Below, piece after piece: positions 9,986 through 20,000 of a DNA stretch of 64,000 nucleotides. How positions within the stretch are numbered: position 1 is the first letter of the stretch; each line of letters opens with the position of its first letter. The translations under genes were made by a program, and so were the position numbers. The stretch lies in contig CM059194.1 in the NCBI GenBank assembly GCA_030323885.1, positions 22,279,780 to 22,343,779 of the forward strand. The letters are read 5' to 3'. Source of the stretch: Branchipolynoe longqiensis (lineage: Eukaryota; Annelida; Polychaeta; Phyllodocida; Polynoidae). The notes below the pieces were generated by a model. That model saw only the letters and a program-made list of their open reading frames with translations. It made no database searches and was not told where the DNA came from.

Positions 9986-10961
9986 AAACGGAGGAGAGGG
10001 CTCGAGGCGCACCTGAGGGGGCGAGGCGGGGCACGTAGGCGTGCACCGCCTCGGAGGTCCAAGTCCCCTGGGCCATAATGTCGGGGAGGGCTACCCCGGC
10101 GCGCTGGCAGGCCTGGGCGGCGCCCCGGCGCAGGCTGTGGAGGGTGAAGGCCTGAGGGTCCGGAACGCCTTGGGCCTTGAGGGCGCCCCTCAGGAGTTCG
10201 GTGAGGGAGCGCGGGTCGAGGGGCCGGCCGGATGGCATCAGGAGGGCCGGCGCGTCGAGGGCCGCCGGGGTCTGGGCGAGGGCGCGCTGCCAAGCCGAAA
10301 CTGGGCAGAGAGCCGAGCCGGGCATGGCCGGGATGAAGAGGGCCACCGCGCCCGAGGGGGCGGAGATCGTCTTTGAGCTCCGGATCAGAAGCCGGAGACC
10401 TCCGGGCGCGGGGCGGACGTCAGCGCGGGTGAGGGTGTGGGGGCCCCCCCACCCCTCGGGGCTCGGGGCCAGAAGGTTCGACTGGCGGAGCATGCCGAAG
10501 TACCCGAGGAGGAGGGCGGCCCGAGGGACGATGGAGGCGGGGCCCGCGCGGGCGAGGTGCTCTATGACGAGCGTGAGGTGATGAGGCGTGATGGGCGGGG
10601 CCTGTCGTGGGACGTGGGTAGAGATGCGCTCGCCCCCGCGGCATACGTCCTTCGCGAGGCGGGCGTCGAAGCCCGAGGTGAGGCCGCCCGCCCCCTCCAC
10701 CCACGAGCGGGCCCCAGAGACGGTGTTTTTGACGGAGGCCGGGGCTAGGGCTCGGGCGAAGAGGGAAGCGGTGAAGGCGGCGACGTCGAAGCCCGAGGGG
10801 GCGAGAGGGTCGACGCCTCGGGCAACTGCAAAGGTTACGAAGTCCTCGGCCTGGCGTCGGCGGTTTTTCCAGGTCGCCGGGGCGAGGGCTGCGAGGCGGA
10901 GGCGGGTGACGTCCTGGATCTCAGTGGAGGGGTAACCTAAAGCCCGGGATGAAAGGGGAAG
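9951..10961 (-). CDS. Ngaro-like tyrosine recombinase
   Basis: Open frame of up to 336 codons; it opens 25 bases inside the end of the reverse-transcriptase ORF and has no clear ATG, so it may be reached by reinitiation, frameshift or splicing. The N-terminal part has an Arg-rich helix (WKNRRRQAEDFVTF) like a core-binding domain. The catalytic half shows the expected set: Arg I in FGMLRQSNLL, the HSLRRG box (H-x-x-R) and the nucleophilic Tyr in VHAYVPR. In this family the enzyme integrates a circular DNA intermediate without target duplication. All key residues are present, so the enzyme could be functional. Confidence 0.88.
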   Translation of the reverse strand, partial: LPLSSRALGYPSTEIQDVTRLRLAALAPATWKNRRRQAEDFVTFAVARGVDPLAPSGFDVAAFTASLFARALAPASVKNTVSGARSWVEGAGGLTSGFDARLAKDVCRGGERISTHVPRQAPPITPHHLTLVIEHLARAGPASIVPRAALLLGYFGMLRQSNLLAPSPEGWGGPHTLTRADVRPAPGGLRLLIRSSKTISAPSGAVALFIPAMPGSALCPVSAWQRALAQTPAALDAPALLMPSGRPLDPRSLTELLRGALKAQGVPDPQAFTLHSLRRGAAQACQRAGVALPDIMAQGTWTSEAVHAYVPRLAPSGAPRALSSVLVEGSSAHPLP

Positions 10962-12750
10962 TCATCATGAGAGGCGGCGGCGGGGAGAAGCCCGAGGCGG
11001 GCCACCTCGCTGCGAACCGTGTCGGCCCAGGGACCTGTGAGATGGGCCCGGCTGAGGGCGTCGGCGAGGAGGAGGTCCGCCCCGGGCTTGTGAGTGATGT
11101 GGAGCTGGAAAGAGCCGGAGGCCGCCAGCAACCAAAGCTCCCGAGCACAAGTCCCGAGGGTGGGGTCTCGGGCGCGTCCCGACTCGAGGGCGGTGGCCGA
11201 GGCCATATTATCGGTGTAAACCACGACCGTCGCCCCCGCGATGTCGTCCGGGAGGAGAGCGTGGAGGGCGACGACGAGGTTGACCGCCTCAAGTTCGTGG
11301 ATTGAGGGGAAGCGCGCCCGGAACCCCGAGGAGTACCCTCGGGCGTAGTAGTGCGTCGGGGAGTGAGCACCGCCGCCGGTGAGACAGGAGTCGCACTCGA
11401 TGACCCAACGCCGACCCTCCGGGGCCCGGAGGAGGTGGACTCCGTTCGAGATTCGACCATAGCTGGCGAACCACCTCAGATCCCGGAGGGCGTCGTCGGC
11501 GAGGGTGACGGCGGCGGTCCCGTAGCAGCTGCGAAGCGCCCCGAGGAGGCGAGCCATGAACTTCCGCCCGGGGAGCACGCAGCTGCTCACGTGGTTGAGG
11601 CGGCCGAGGAGACTCTGCAGTTGCTGTTTCCCGAGGGTGGGCTGGGCGATGCGCGCGTCGCAGTCGTCGACGAGGGCCTGGATCTTGGCGGGGGCCACCC
11701 GGATGGTCATCGTCTCGCTGTCGAGGGCGAACCCGAGCCAGATGAGGCGGACAGCGGGAGGATGGCACTTTCTGGGTGCTACGTCGAGACCGAGGGCAGT
11801 GGTGAGGGCGAGGAAGGCGTCAAAGGCCTGGCGCGCCCTCAGGTAGGAGCCCTCGCAGCCTATGAAGTCGTCGACGTAGACGAGGGCATGGAATCCCTTG
11901 CGCCGGAGGATCCAGGCCACTGCAGCGGTGACGCGGACGCAGGCCGCGCCCGAGGTGCGGCACCCAAAGGGAAGGGCGAGATCAATGTATATGTTACCGT
12001 CGAGGCAAATGCCGAACAAGGGGCAGGAGAGAGGGTCGGCACGGAGCTGGCGGTAGGCCCGGGAGATGTCAGCGGTCCAGACGTAGGCCCCATGGCCTTG
12101 GTCGATGAGGCGGCGGCCTACGTCGGCGACCGAGGGGAGGGTGTAGGCATGGGATTCCCCGAGGAACTCGCGTCGGGGGATGCCCGAGTTCACGCTTGCT
12201 CCCGGAGGGTAGGACAGGTCGACGATGACCCGCCTTTTGCCCGAGTCGGCCTTGGGGCGGGTCATCATCGGGGAGACCTGGGTCCAAGGGGTAAAGGGAG
12301 GGACGGTGAAGGGGCCGATGAGGGCGCCGAGGGCCAGCTCCGTGTCGACGAAGTCTCGGACGTGAGGCAGGTTCTCGGGGGGTTCACGGTGGTTTGAAAA
12401 GGAGGGGCGGGGAATGGTAGAGGCGGAATAATTAGAGGGGAAACCGAACTCGAGGAAGTCGAGAACGGCGAGGTCGGGGTAATGGCGGAGGTGGGTGCGC
12501 CAGGCGGGTATATGGAGGCCCGAGGGGAGGGGAATGCGGGCGGCCAAAAAATTAGGTAGGCCCGCTTTCCGGAGGGTAGTATAGGTATGGTTGAAGGCGG
12601 GGTAGCGGGCCCACGCCTCGCCGGAGGTGTGGGGCCAGGAGGAGAGGAGGGTTGGGCGGTATTGGTAGGGGGTGGGGCCACAGGAGGGGGCGGCTGGGAG
12701 GGTGTCTTGGAGGTGGGGGTTGATGACGTCGACGGTGGGTTCGTCGAGGG
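10937..12750 (-). CDS. Ngaro-like reverse transcriptase-RNase H
   Basis: The open frame is certain from about 12,547 down to the stop at 10,937; the same frame continues upstream to about 12,750 with protein-like sequence (DEPTVDVINPHL, SGEAWARYPAF). Reverse transcriptase: MTRPKADSGKRRVIVDLS, TADISRAYRQL (first Asp), LPFGCRTSGA, ALVYVDDFIG (catalytic pair). RNase H: VIECDSC, HELEAVNLVVAL, VVYTDNMASA and LLADALSRA supply the acidic set. It would copy the element's RNA. No integrase or protease is seen, as expected for this class. The N-terminus probably lies in another frame across a proline-rich tract (next entry). Confidence 0.88.
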
Positions 12751-12960
12751 TGGGGGCGGGGGCGGGGGTGGGGTGGGGGATGGGCGAGGAGGTGCGGATG
12801 GGGGTGAGGGGGGTAGCGAAGTCGCGCTGGGTAGGGGGCGGGGTGGTGGGGGAGGGGGGGGCGGGCCGGGGTGGGGGTCGGGTTCTGGGTCGGGGGGGCT
12901 GAGGAAAGCGGTGTCGCCTAAGGTGAGGTGGAAATCGGGGTCGATGGTGCTGGTGGACAT
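12751..12960 (-). CDS. Putative proline-rich N-terminus of the pol ORF
   Basis: Frame starting at a Met (MSTSTIDPDFHL) at 12,960 and running into long proline stretches. Codon sense passes from this frame to the reverse-transcriptase frame inside the C-rich tract near 12,740-12,900. Either an indel in a slippery tract broke the ORF, or the element uses a frameshift there. A gag C-terminal origin is also possible. No domain recognised. Confidence 0.45.
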
Positions 12961-13250
12961 CTGGCAGAGGGAGGCGGCTGGGGCCTCTGGGGCGGGAGAA
13001 GGTTCCCGGGTGGTGGAGGCAGTGCTGGCGGGAGCGGCTCCAGGGGTGGCGGCGGGCTTGGCCTCGGGCACGCTGCTGGTGCGCGGGGCAGCCTGATGAG
13101 AGGTCGGCTGGGTCGGCCCGAGGAGGGCCGGGGGTCCGAGGCCGGGTTTAGCATCACGGGTGCTGGTGGGGTTGTGGGTGTCGGCGGGGCTGGGTATAGG
13201 AGTAGTTGGCCGGTTAAGGGCCTCCGGGCCGGCCGGGGGGCTCCGGCGGA

Positions 13251-14432
13251 CTAAAAATCCGCCGAGGTGGCGGGCGTCGCGCGCTCACGGTTGCGCTTAG
13301 AGTTGCAGGCGTCTTCGCTGTGGGCCGTGAGCATTTTTCGCACATTCGCGCAATAAGCGCAGGTGTGCCGCTGCCTTGCTGCGCCTACGCCGTGAGCCTC
13401 CCCCGGGCCGGCCTGGGTGCAAGATGCGGGATCCCGGTTCCACGCGTTGCACGGGGCCCCGTGAAGATCCCTGTTATAAGTAATCCGGGTATTGTGTTGG
13501 GAACGGGGCTGCTGGCGGGTCTTGGGCGGGTCCGTGGAGCGGGCGTGGTTGGGCGTGGAGGATTGGATGGGCGTGGTGAGGGAGTCGAGCCTGACGGCGT
13601 TGAGAGCTACGGGGTCGTGCCACCCGTGGGGGAGCCTCCCGTCCGCGATCCAAGAGAAAATGGACTCAGAATAACGCCGGACGGTCGGCCACGGGTGGAC
13701 TAGGATGTCTCTCATGACGGTGAGGTGGTGGTGATGTAGGCCCTGGAGGGAGTGAGCCGGGAAGGAGGGGTGGTCAACCAGGGAGAGGAGGGCGAGGCTA
13801 TACTCGTCCTTAGAGGCCTCCCCGAGCTTCACCGCCTTACGTCCGGGGCCTCTCTCGACTAAGTCACAAGGAAACACATAATCCGAAGGAATACCTCGCC
13901 GTCGCACGGTGTGCTGCGCCTCGGCGGAGGCTAGGATGTCCCGGACTGCGTCGGCCGCGGACGTGGGGGTGTGCTCCGCCGGGTCCTGGCGGTAGGTGGG
14001 CGGCGGCATCGGCGTCGGGGTCGAGCTGGCATGGACGCGGCTGTACTGCTCGTACTGTGGGTGGGGCTCTCCTGTCCGGGTCGCCCGAGGAGGAGGCGGG
14101 GGTCGGCTCCCGACCGGGGCGTGTGCCCGAGTGACCGGGGCGGACGGCTGGCTGTAGACGGGTTCCTGCCTTGGTGCGGGTGTCGACTCGTCTGGACCCC
14201 CTCGGGCGATGCCGGTCTCGACGGCCTCCACGCGGCAGGTGAGGCGGTTGATCGACTCGATGAGAAGGGCGATCTCGCTGCTGGCGTGGCCCGAGGGTGC
14301 TGGTGCTGCGGGCGACGTCGGGGCCGTGGGTGGGAGGGATCCCCCGGGGTATCCCGAGGAGGGCCCGGGTGTCGCCATCCCTGCGGCGGTCTTGGCAGAT
14401 CTCCGGCTCTTCCCCTTTCCGCGTCCGGGCAT
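13251..14432 (-). CDS. Ngaro-like ORF1 (gag-like)
   Basis: 393-codon ORF starting MPGRGKGKSRRSAKTAAG, a basic N-terminus, followed by a Pro/Ser/Gly-rich segment, a short region that may be coiled (SEIALLIESINRLTCRVEAV), and a more structured middle (RRGIPSDYVFPCDLVERG, SYSESIFSWIADG-like text). The C-terminus is Cys-containing (CNAWN, CAYCANVRKM) and could bind nucleic acid. By position, first ORF ahead of the reverse transcriptase, it should be the structural protein; I do not recognise a named gag family. 12,961-13,250 between the ORFs is GC-rich and without a supported gene. Confidence 0.75.
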   Translation of the reverse strand: MPGRGKGKSRRSAKTAAGMATPGPSSGYPGGSLPPTAPTSPAAPAPSGHASSEIALLIESINRLTCRVEAVETGIARGGPDESTPAPRQEPVYSQPSAPVTRAHAPVGSRPPPPPRATRTGEPHPQYEQYSRVHASSTPTPMPPPTYRQDPAEHTPTSAADAVRDILASAEAQHTVRRRGIPSDYVFPCDLVERGPGRKAVKLGEASKDEYSLALLSLVDHPSFPAHSLQGLHHHHLTVMRDILVHPWPTVRRYSESIFSWIADGRLPHGWHDPVALNAVRLDSLTTPIQSSTPNHARSTDPPKTRQQPRSQHNTRITYNRDLHGAPCNAWNRDPASCTQAGPGEAHGVGAARQRHTCAYCANVRKMLTAHSEDACNSKRNRERATPATSADF

Positions 14433-14494
14433 GGTGAAGGCTGGTGGTGGGGCAGCGGTCCGACGGTAGGTAGTCCGGAGTGAAGAGCCAAAGT

Positions 14495-14741
14495 AGAAGA
14501 GAGGCAGCGTGGAGGAGACTGGAGGCGAATGGCTGAAGGAGGCGGCGGGCGGCCTTATAAGGGAAGAGGGTGAGGGGTGGCAGGAGAGGCGTGAACGCTC
14601 AAGGCGGGGGGAGGGCGGAGGTGAGGAGCAGGCGTCGCGTGAGGCGTGAATGCCGGCTGACAGCGCGGCCTGAGGGGGGGGGGGGGGGGGGGAGTCGCTC
14701 TCCCTTCCCTCGCATCAAACGAAATGCTTCGCATTACGGCC
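14495..14741. repeat. Ngaro-like element split repeat B2
   Basis: 5'-terminal repeat of the element on its coding strand. Carries TTATAAGGG at about 14,555, a possible TATA-type signal for the element, and the same GC-rich arm and G homopolymer as B1. Confidence 0.85.
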
Positions 14742-15098
14742 AATGCTACCACCTTTCATATATATACAAACTGGGCTGTGGGCAACAACCATGGGACTCT
14801 GGTTCAATGGGCTGTAGGCACTGATTCCGATACATCCTAACTAGAGCAATGAGGCTTGGTGTGGACAGAAGGTAAGGGGTCAGGGTGATAGGTCACTAGT
14901 AGGTGAACAGGAGTTGATGGCAATACAGCACAACTTCTTTACTGTCAATCTTTCGTGACTTGTCGTCCCTTTCTTCCTTATGAGTTTGTTTGAGAGCGGC
15001 ATCAGATGGGAACTGACAGACGGTTGTCAGAACGCATCTGGGAAGAATTTTGTGGTATTATCTGGTGCTCAGACGGCTGGGCATCCAGAAATATTATA

Positions 15099-15150
15099 CA
15101 GGGACCTTTAGATCTTCAGTCTAACGCTCTCCCAACTGAGCTATCAAGGC
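15099..15150 (-). pseudogene. tRNA-Phe-like sequence, 5' part with GAA anticodon
   Basis: On the minus strand it reads GCCTTGATAGCTCAGTTGGG then the anticodon stem-loop CTGAAGATCT and the variable region, close to a real tRNA-Phe. It breaks exactly at the target duplication CAGG (15,099-15,102), where the nested insertion begins. The T arm is 8.3 kb away at 6,759-6,782. Not functional as it stands. Confidence 0.8.
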
Positions 15151-15234
15151 TTACATGACAGCGACTGGGCAATTTAGCCACATGAATGAAGGCGTGGTGG
15201 TTGTTTTGATTAGTATTTAAAGTGATTTATATGG

Positions 15235-15323
15235 TAAAGTAAAGCTTGTTTTATTCAACGACACCTCTAGAGCACATTGATTTTTATATCATCAGCTATT
15301 GGATGTCAAACATATGGAGTGAC
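15235..15323 (-). mobile_element. SINE fragment (type 3)
   Basis: Tail of the type 3 SINE (minus strand: GATGATATAAAAATCAATGTGCTCTAG), matching 39,938-40,020. The homology to the right-hand duplicate ends here. Confidence 0.75.
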
Positions 15324-15352
15324 ATATGAATGAGGGGGGAAAACAACACTTA

Positions 15353-15683
15353 CAGTATAACACCATTAAACCAAACTTGAAGGGACCCTAGAAATTTGTT
15401 TGGATTAACCGATTATTGGTTTAACCCCATTAAACCAAGCTTGGTTAAACCAAACGATCGGTTAATCCAAACTTTTTCGTCGGTCCAGCAAAATACTACC
15501 ATTTATCATATAAAAAAGGCTGAGATGACCTTATAACCACATGAAAGTTTGGTTTAACCATACCGGAAGTGGCCTGGGGCCTGACAATTTTCTTTGGATT
15601 AACTGATAATTTGGATTAACCAACTTTGGTTTAACCAACTTTTTTATATGATAAATGGTAGTATTTTGCCGGGTTGCCGATGT
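15353..15683. mobile_element. MITE related to 131-611, right end missing
   Basis: Begins CAGTATAACACCATTAAACC after TA and matches the MITE at 131-611 through TTTTGCCGGGTTGCCGA, then stops short of the terminal repeat. 15,684-16,120 holds no recognised gene or repeat apart from a C homopolymer at about 15,711-15,720. Confidence 0.75.
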
Positions 15684-16126
15684 AAATCTATTCCTCCTTG
15701 GCGCTTTGGTGCCCCCCCCCCAGCTGTCGGGGTAATTGCTGTGCAGGGCCCCCCTTCACGCCACATACACTAGAGGAATTTAACCCAGCTAACACCAGCA
15801 GATATAAATGCCTTGTTGCACATGACAAAACTGAAGAGAGCACATCACCACATGTAGTGAGCCCTGCCGGTGGAAGGTCCGACTTTGCCTGAGCATACAG
15901 GTCAAACACATTGTTATCTAATCTAATCGGACTATGCAACTTCATGTTCCTATATTCTCCTTTTTGGTTGAAATAATCCTGAATTGAAAAATGAATGCTT
16001 CGGCACAGATAAAAGACTTATTCAGCAGAATAAACATATTTAGCGCAAACCCCCAAAATGGAACTATTGATGTGGAAACATTCCTGATTTTCCCGTACAG
16101 ATGGTAAGTTTTGATAGGGAAGTCAC

Positions 16127-16225
16127 CATAGGTTTGCCCTGTCACAAGTCGGTACCCGTCCTGATATGACCTTAGATGTTTCCAGGATGTAAAACTCCAA
16201 CAAATACCAACCAAACCAACCTTAA
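16127..16225 (+). mobile_element. SINE tail fragment
   Basis: Contains CACAAGTCGGTACCCGTCCTG, ATATGACCTTAGATG and an AAAACTCCAACAA tail; the head is missing. Confidence 0.7.
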
Positions 16226-16282
16226 TGCGGAAGGCCTTCTACTAGATGTCATTTGGAGCTTACTGGGTAATCTTCATTTGGA

Positions 16283-16612
16283 TTATTTGTTTGTTGTTTT
16301 ACATCCTAGCAACATCTAAGGTCATATCAGGACGAGTATCAACTTGTGACAGTGTGCGCTCATGTCAACTTTCTAGTGCTGTCTGACTGGGAAATCAGGC
16401 CGCCAGCACCATGACCTAATATCCCACTCAGTCACATTATCCTGACACTGAGCTAACCAGTCCTTGCCCTATCCTATTAATGCCGAGCGCCAGCCTAGGA
16501 AGTGACAAGTATCAATTTTTAAGACATTGGTTTGACTCGACTGGGAACCGAACTCCCGACCTTCCGCACACGAGCACCGCGCTCTGCCGATTAGGCCACC
16601 GCACCCGGTTCA
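16283..16612 (-). mobile_element. tRNA-derived SINE, alternative head
   Basis: Same body and tail as the SINE at 5,622, but the tRNA-like head reads GGGTGCGGTGGCCTAATCGG and AGAGCGCGGTG, a different tRNA-like promoter. The copy at 53,810-54,124 shares this head. This shows two head types on one body. Confidence 0.8.
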
Positions 16613-16636
16613 CTCAGTTTATGCATCACTTTGCCT

Positions 16637-16800
16637 GGGGCTCACTCAGCATTGCTTGGAGAGGACAAGGACTGGTTAGGTCAGTATTGGGATAATTTGA
16701 CTGAGTGGGAAATTGGGTCCTGTTGCCGGCAGGATGGTCTCCCCATGGCAGAATCAGGTGACTGAGTGAGATATCAGGGGGCACGGCATCCCAAAGGGAC
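16637..16800 (+). mobile_element. Partial SINE
   Basis: Fragment with GACAAGGACTGGTTAGGTCAG and two diverged copies of the ACTGAGTGRGAWATYRGG body segment. Head and tail missing. Confidence 0.6.
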
Positions 16801-16956
16801 AGCACTATACAGTCAGAATGAAGCACACCCTGTCAGAAGTTTCATGTGTGTGTTTTATGTGGCCATCGTCGTTTTCTAGGATACAAAAAAAAACACGATG
16901 ATTTAAACCAAGTGGGTAAAACGACTTTGAGTGGAAGCAGACGACTTTTGGCACCT

Positions 16957-17051
16957 TCACTCGGCACTTGAACACTGGCTCGAGTCCATACTGCTGGTGC
17001 CCTCTGGTAGTAGAACGATGAACAACTTCTGCACGAAGATGTACCCGGCAA
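16957..17051 (-). CDS. SLC7-like transporter exon 10, C-terminus
   Basis: 95 bases, acceptor TCTGTCACCAG, in phase with exon 9. Encodes GYIFVQKLFIVLLPEG and a Ser-rich tail (SSMDSSQCSSAE) then TGA. The amphipathic VQKLF..VLLPE segment corresponds to the C-terminal helix of SLC7 light subunits. Less conserved than the others, so the exact acceptor is less certain. Confidence 0.75.
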
Positions 17052-20000
17052 CTGGTGACAGACAGCAGTTCTAACATCAACAGTGTAACCAACGGAAGCT
17101 AATGTCCATTTTATTAAAGAAGCCATACAATACTTAATGTTTCAATGGTAAGATAACATATAAACTATATATTATATATTATATATGTATCATATATATC
17201 GGAAATTTAGCATTGCGTGGTGGTGGCCTGGTTTCCCGATGGGGCAGCACTATAAAGTTTCCATGAGTGCGTACTGTCACAAGTCGGTACCCGTCCTGAG
17301 ATGACCTTGCATGTTGCTAGGACTCAGAACAACAACAAACAAAACAAAATTGTCTTTAATATCTTGCGACCATTTTGGTCAGAAGATGGTTGCCGACCAC
17401 TGTGGACCACATTGCGACCACTTTGTGACCACTTTGCAACTACTTTGCGAGGACTTTGCGACCATTTGCCGACCACTTTGCAATCACTTTGCGGTCACTT
17501 TGTGACCACTTTGTGAACACTTTTTGAACACTTTTTGAACACTTTGGACACTTTTTGAATACTTTTTTTACACTTTTTTGTCGTCACAAGGTGGTCGGTC
17601 GCAAGCAGTAGTGTAACCGGGTTATAAATCATGAATTGTCATGGTAAAAGAGCCCCGTCCTGATTTTTGTAATTTCTTTTTTAGGTAAGAGTCATACTGC
17701 CTCTCATGGATAAGTCTGAACATTGTTATTTTCACCATTAGACAGTTGGTCAATAGAAATCCCGAGCCTACACTTTTACCAACCCAAGGAATTTTCAACC
17801 TCCCACACCACAGACACAGTATGAGGGAAACTGGCCTTTGACGATGCTGTAACTTATACACAGTGGTCGAAATCCAAATTGGCAGAGATGATGGCATATG
17901 ACCTTAGATGTTGCCAGGAGGTAAAACTCGAACAACCAACAATGGTAGCAGCACTCACTGACAGTCCGGTTGAAGATGCTTGGCTTGTAGTTCCACTGTA
18001 CGAATACCAAGTAGATGGGTACCCCTGCCAGCCCGATGAGCAGCCCAATTCCGTTATTCTTTGGATCCTTGATGAAACCCAGCATGGAGAGGCTTACCAG
18101 CAGGCCCAGCGTCACCACCGGGACCACTATCAGGATCTGCGAGAAGACAGATTTGAACTTAGCGCTTTGGCCCAAAGCTGAATCTTTCAACCACTTACAT
18201 ATTTGTTAAGTCCGATTAAAAATCAAAGTAAAGCTTGTTTTATTTAACGAGGCATATAGAGCGCATTGATTCTTGTATTGTTGGCTATTGGTCATCACAC
18301 TTATGGTCATTCTGACATATTTCTTTGGAGGAAACCCACTTCCGCCATGATAAGAATCAATGTTTTTTTTCAAATGCACTTTCCCACAGAAAGGACAGTA
18401 CATATCACAGCCTTTAATGAACCAGTTGTGGTCCACTGGTTGGAACAGAAAATAGCCCAAACTGCAAATGGGTCCACTGACCAGCATCGATTGGATGACC
18501 GACTCCCGATAAAAACACCAAATTTTCTAAAGCAAAACACTTATCTAGATTTGAATTAGTAATAATGGTCAATTAAATATAGTTACCTAAAACTATTTTG
18601 TTTAAACACACAAAAAAACCTTTAGATGAAAGTTATCGGATTATGCATCGCTAAACTTGACATAACCTGACATGACCTGACTTGCTTGGGACAAGGACTA
18701 GACGCCAGTCACCTTAAAGGGCCGCTGCCGGTTGGGTTCCTTCCATCTCAGGTACAGGAGGACACCAATGGCTCCGGAGGAAATGACGCAGGTGACGAAG
18801 CCCAGGTACTCCAAGATGGCGACTGCTTCCCCAGACAGCACGAACAACACCGCCAACAGGCACTGCAACGACAGCGAAGCGAAGTGTCAATCAGTCGTCC
18901 ATCATTAAATAGTGGATTGGCACTCCAATGCAAAACACTAATCAATCAAGCAAACAAACCAGCTGAACTAATCAATGGTGATCTCCAGAGGTACCAAATA
19001 GATAAGACTACTAAGAGTGCGAGTCGGGAGATCTCCTTAATACACAAATTGTAAATAGGGAGAAATAGCATGGAGGATGTAGGAGGAGGTGAGGGGGAGG
19101 GGTCTGCCAAATATTAAAAATAATAATGATAAAAGTTAAAATGATTCTTTCACAGATTACAAATTTAATTCGGTAAATCGGGAGTAATCTTTGCTTTATT
19201 TTAGGGACTTCTCCCGCCAATTCGGAAGACTTAGCAGCTCTGGATCCGACATTAGGATGTGAGTGTTGGAAGAGGTGTGACCTTTGACCGCTCACCGAGA
19301 CTCCGACCGCCGGTGTCGGGGTCATGTAGCGGACATGAATCATGGAGAGCACCGCCGGGAAGGCACCATCCCGTGCCGCCGTGTACGTCACCCTGAAGCA
19401 CACAAAGTCGGTCAACTCCCAAAGTAGGTCAACGATATAAGTAGGTCAATGTCAAAGTATGTCAATGTGACAGTACGGCAACACTCAAAGTATGTCAATG
19501 TCAAAGTAGGTCAATAATCAAAGGAGGTCAACTATCAAAGTATGTCAAAGTTCGAAGTAGGTCAACATCAATGTAGGTCAAGGTCAAAGTAGGGAAACAC
19601 TCAAAGTAGGTCAATATTCAAAGTAGGTCAATATCCAATGTAGGTCAATGCTCAAAGTAGGGAAACACTCAAAGCAGGTGAACACTCAAACTGGATCATT
19701 GTTCAAAGTATGTCAACACACAAAGTAGGTCAATGCACCGTGAGGTTTTCACTTTTACCACCCCATACACATTTGTTTCCCAGTTTGTTTAGTTTTTTGT
19801 AGGTCTGTTTAGTTTTTTGTGTGTGTTGTTTTTTAAAGGAATCCGGCATTGGCCACCAGGACTGGAGCTGCAACTCTGACAAATGAACTCCAAGCACACC
19901 TCTGCCTAGTTTTTCAGTTTATGCAAACCAAATATGTGGAGGGAGACTTGAACACATGACTGGTACCACAGGTGGATGAATGGTGCCACCTAGAAGGGTT

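Larger units (their letters stand above)
9180..14741 (-). mobile_element. Ngaro-like tyrosine-recombinase retrotransposon, complete
   Basis: A GC-rich 5.56 kb element read on the minus strand: split repeat B2, gag-like ORF, reverse transcriptase-RNase H, tyrosine recombinase, then A2-B1-A1. This ORF order, split direct repeats, no recognised methyltransferase domain and no target duplication are known traits of Ngaro elements (DIRS superclass). The word ATGC is at both outer junctions and at the B1/A2 junction. The empty target (CTGTCTGATGCTCCACC) is at 48,389-48,405 in the sister outer element. A and B repeat pairs look near-identical, suggesting recent insertion. Confidence 0.9.
6783..15098. 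mobile_element. LTR-like element (TGTAA...), host to three nested insertions
   Basis: Outer element of about 1.04 kb once later insertions are removed; a second copy is at 47,747-48,773. It begins TGTAAAAATATACGG and its other end read inward is TATAATATTTCTGG (copy 2: TGTAATATTACTGG). It is flanked by CAGG at 6,779-6,782 and 15,099-15,102, and the undisturbed site is at about 39,797. TG...CA ends and 4-bp duplications fit a solo LTR; imperfect inverted ends also allow a DNA transposon. Nested inside are 6,866-7,389, 7,640-8,898 and 9,180-14,741. Confidence 0.7.

Noticed and set aside
11351..12397. 348-codon plus-strand ORF opposite the Ngaro-like RT
   Set aside because: Antisense shadow in GC-rich coding sequence; no recognisable protein features.
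9180..14741. Bacterial contamination or horizontally acquired bacterial segment (sharp GC rise, tyrosine recombinase)
   Set aside because: The ORFs form an Ngaro-type retrotransposon with RNase H and split repeats, and the exact empty target exists elsewhere in the window.
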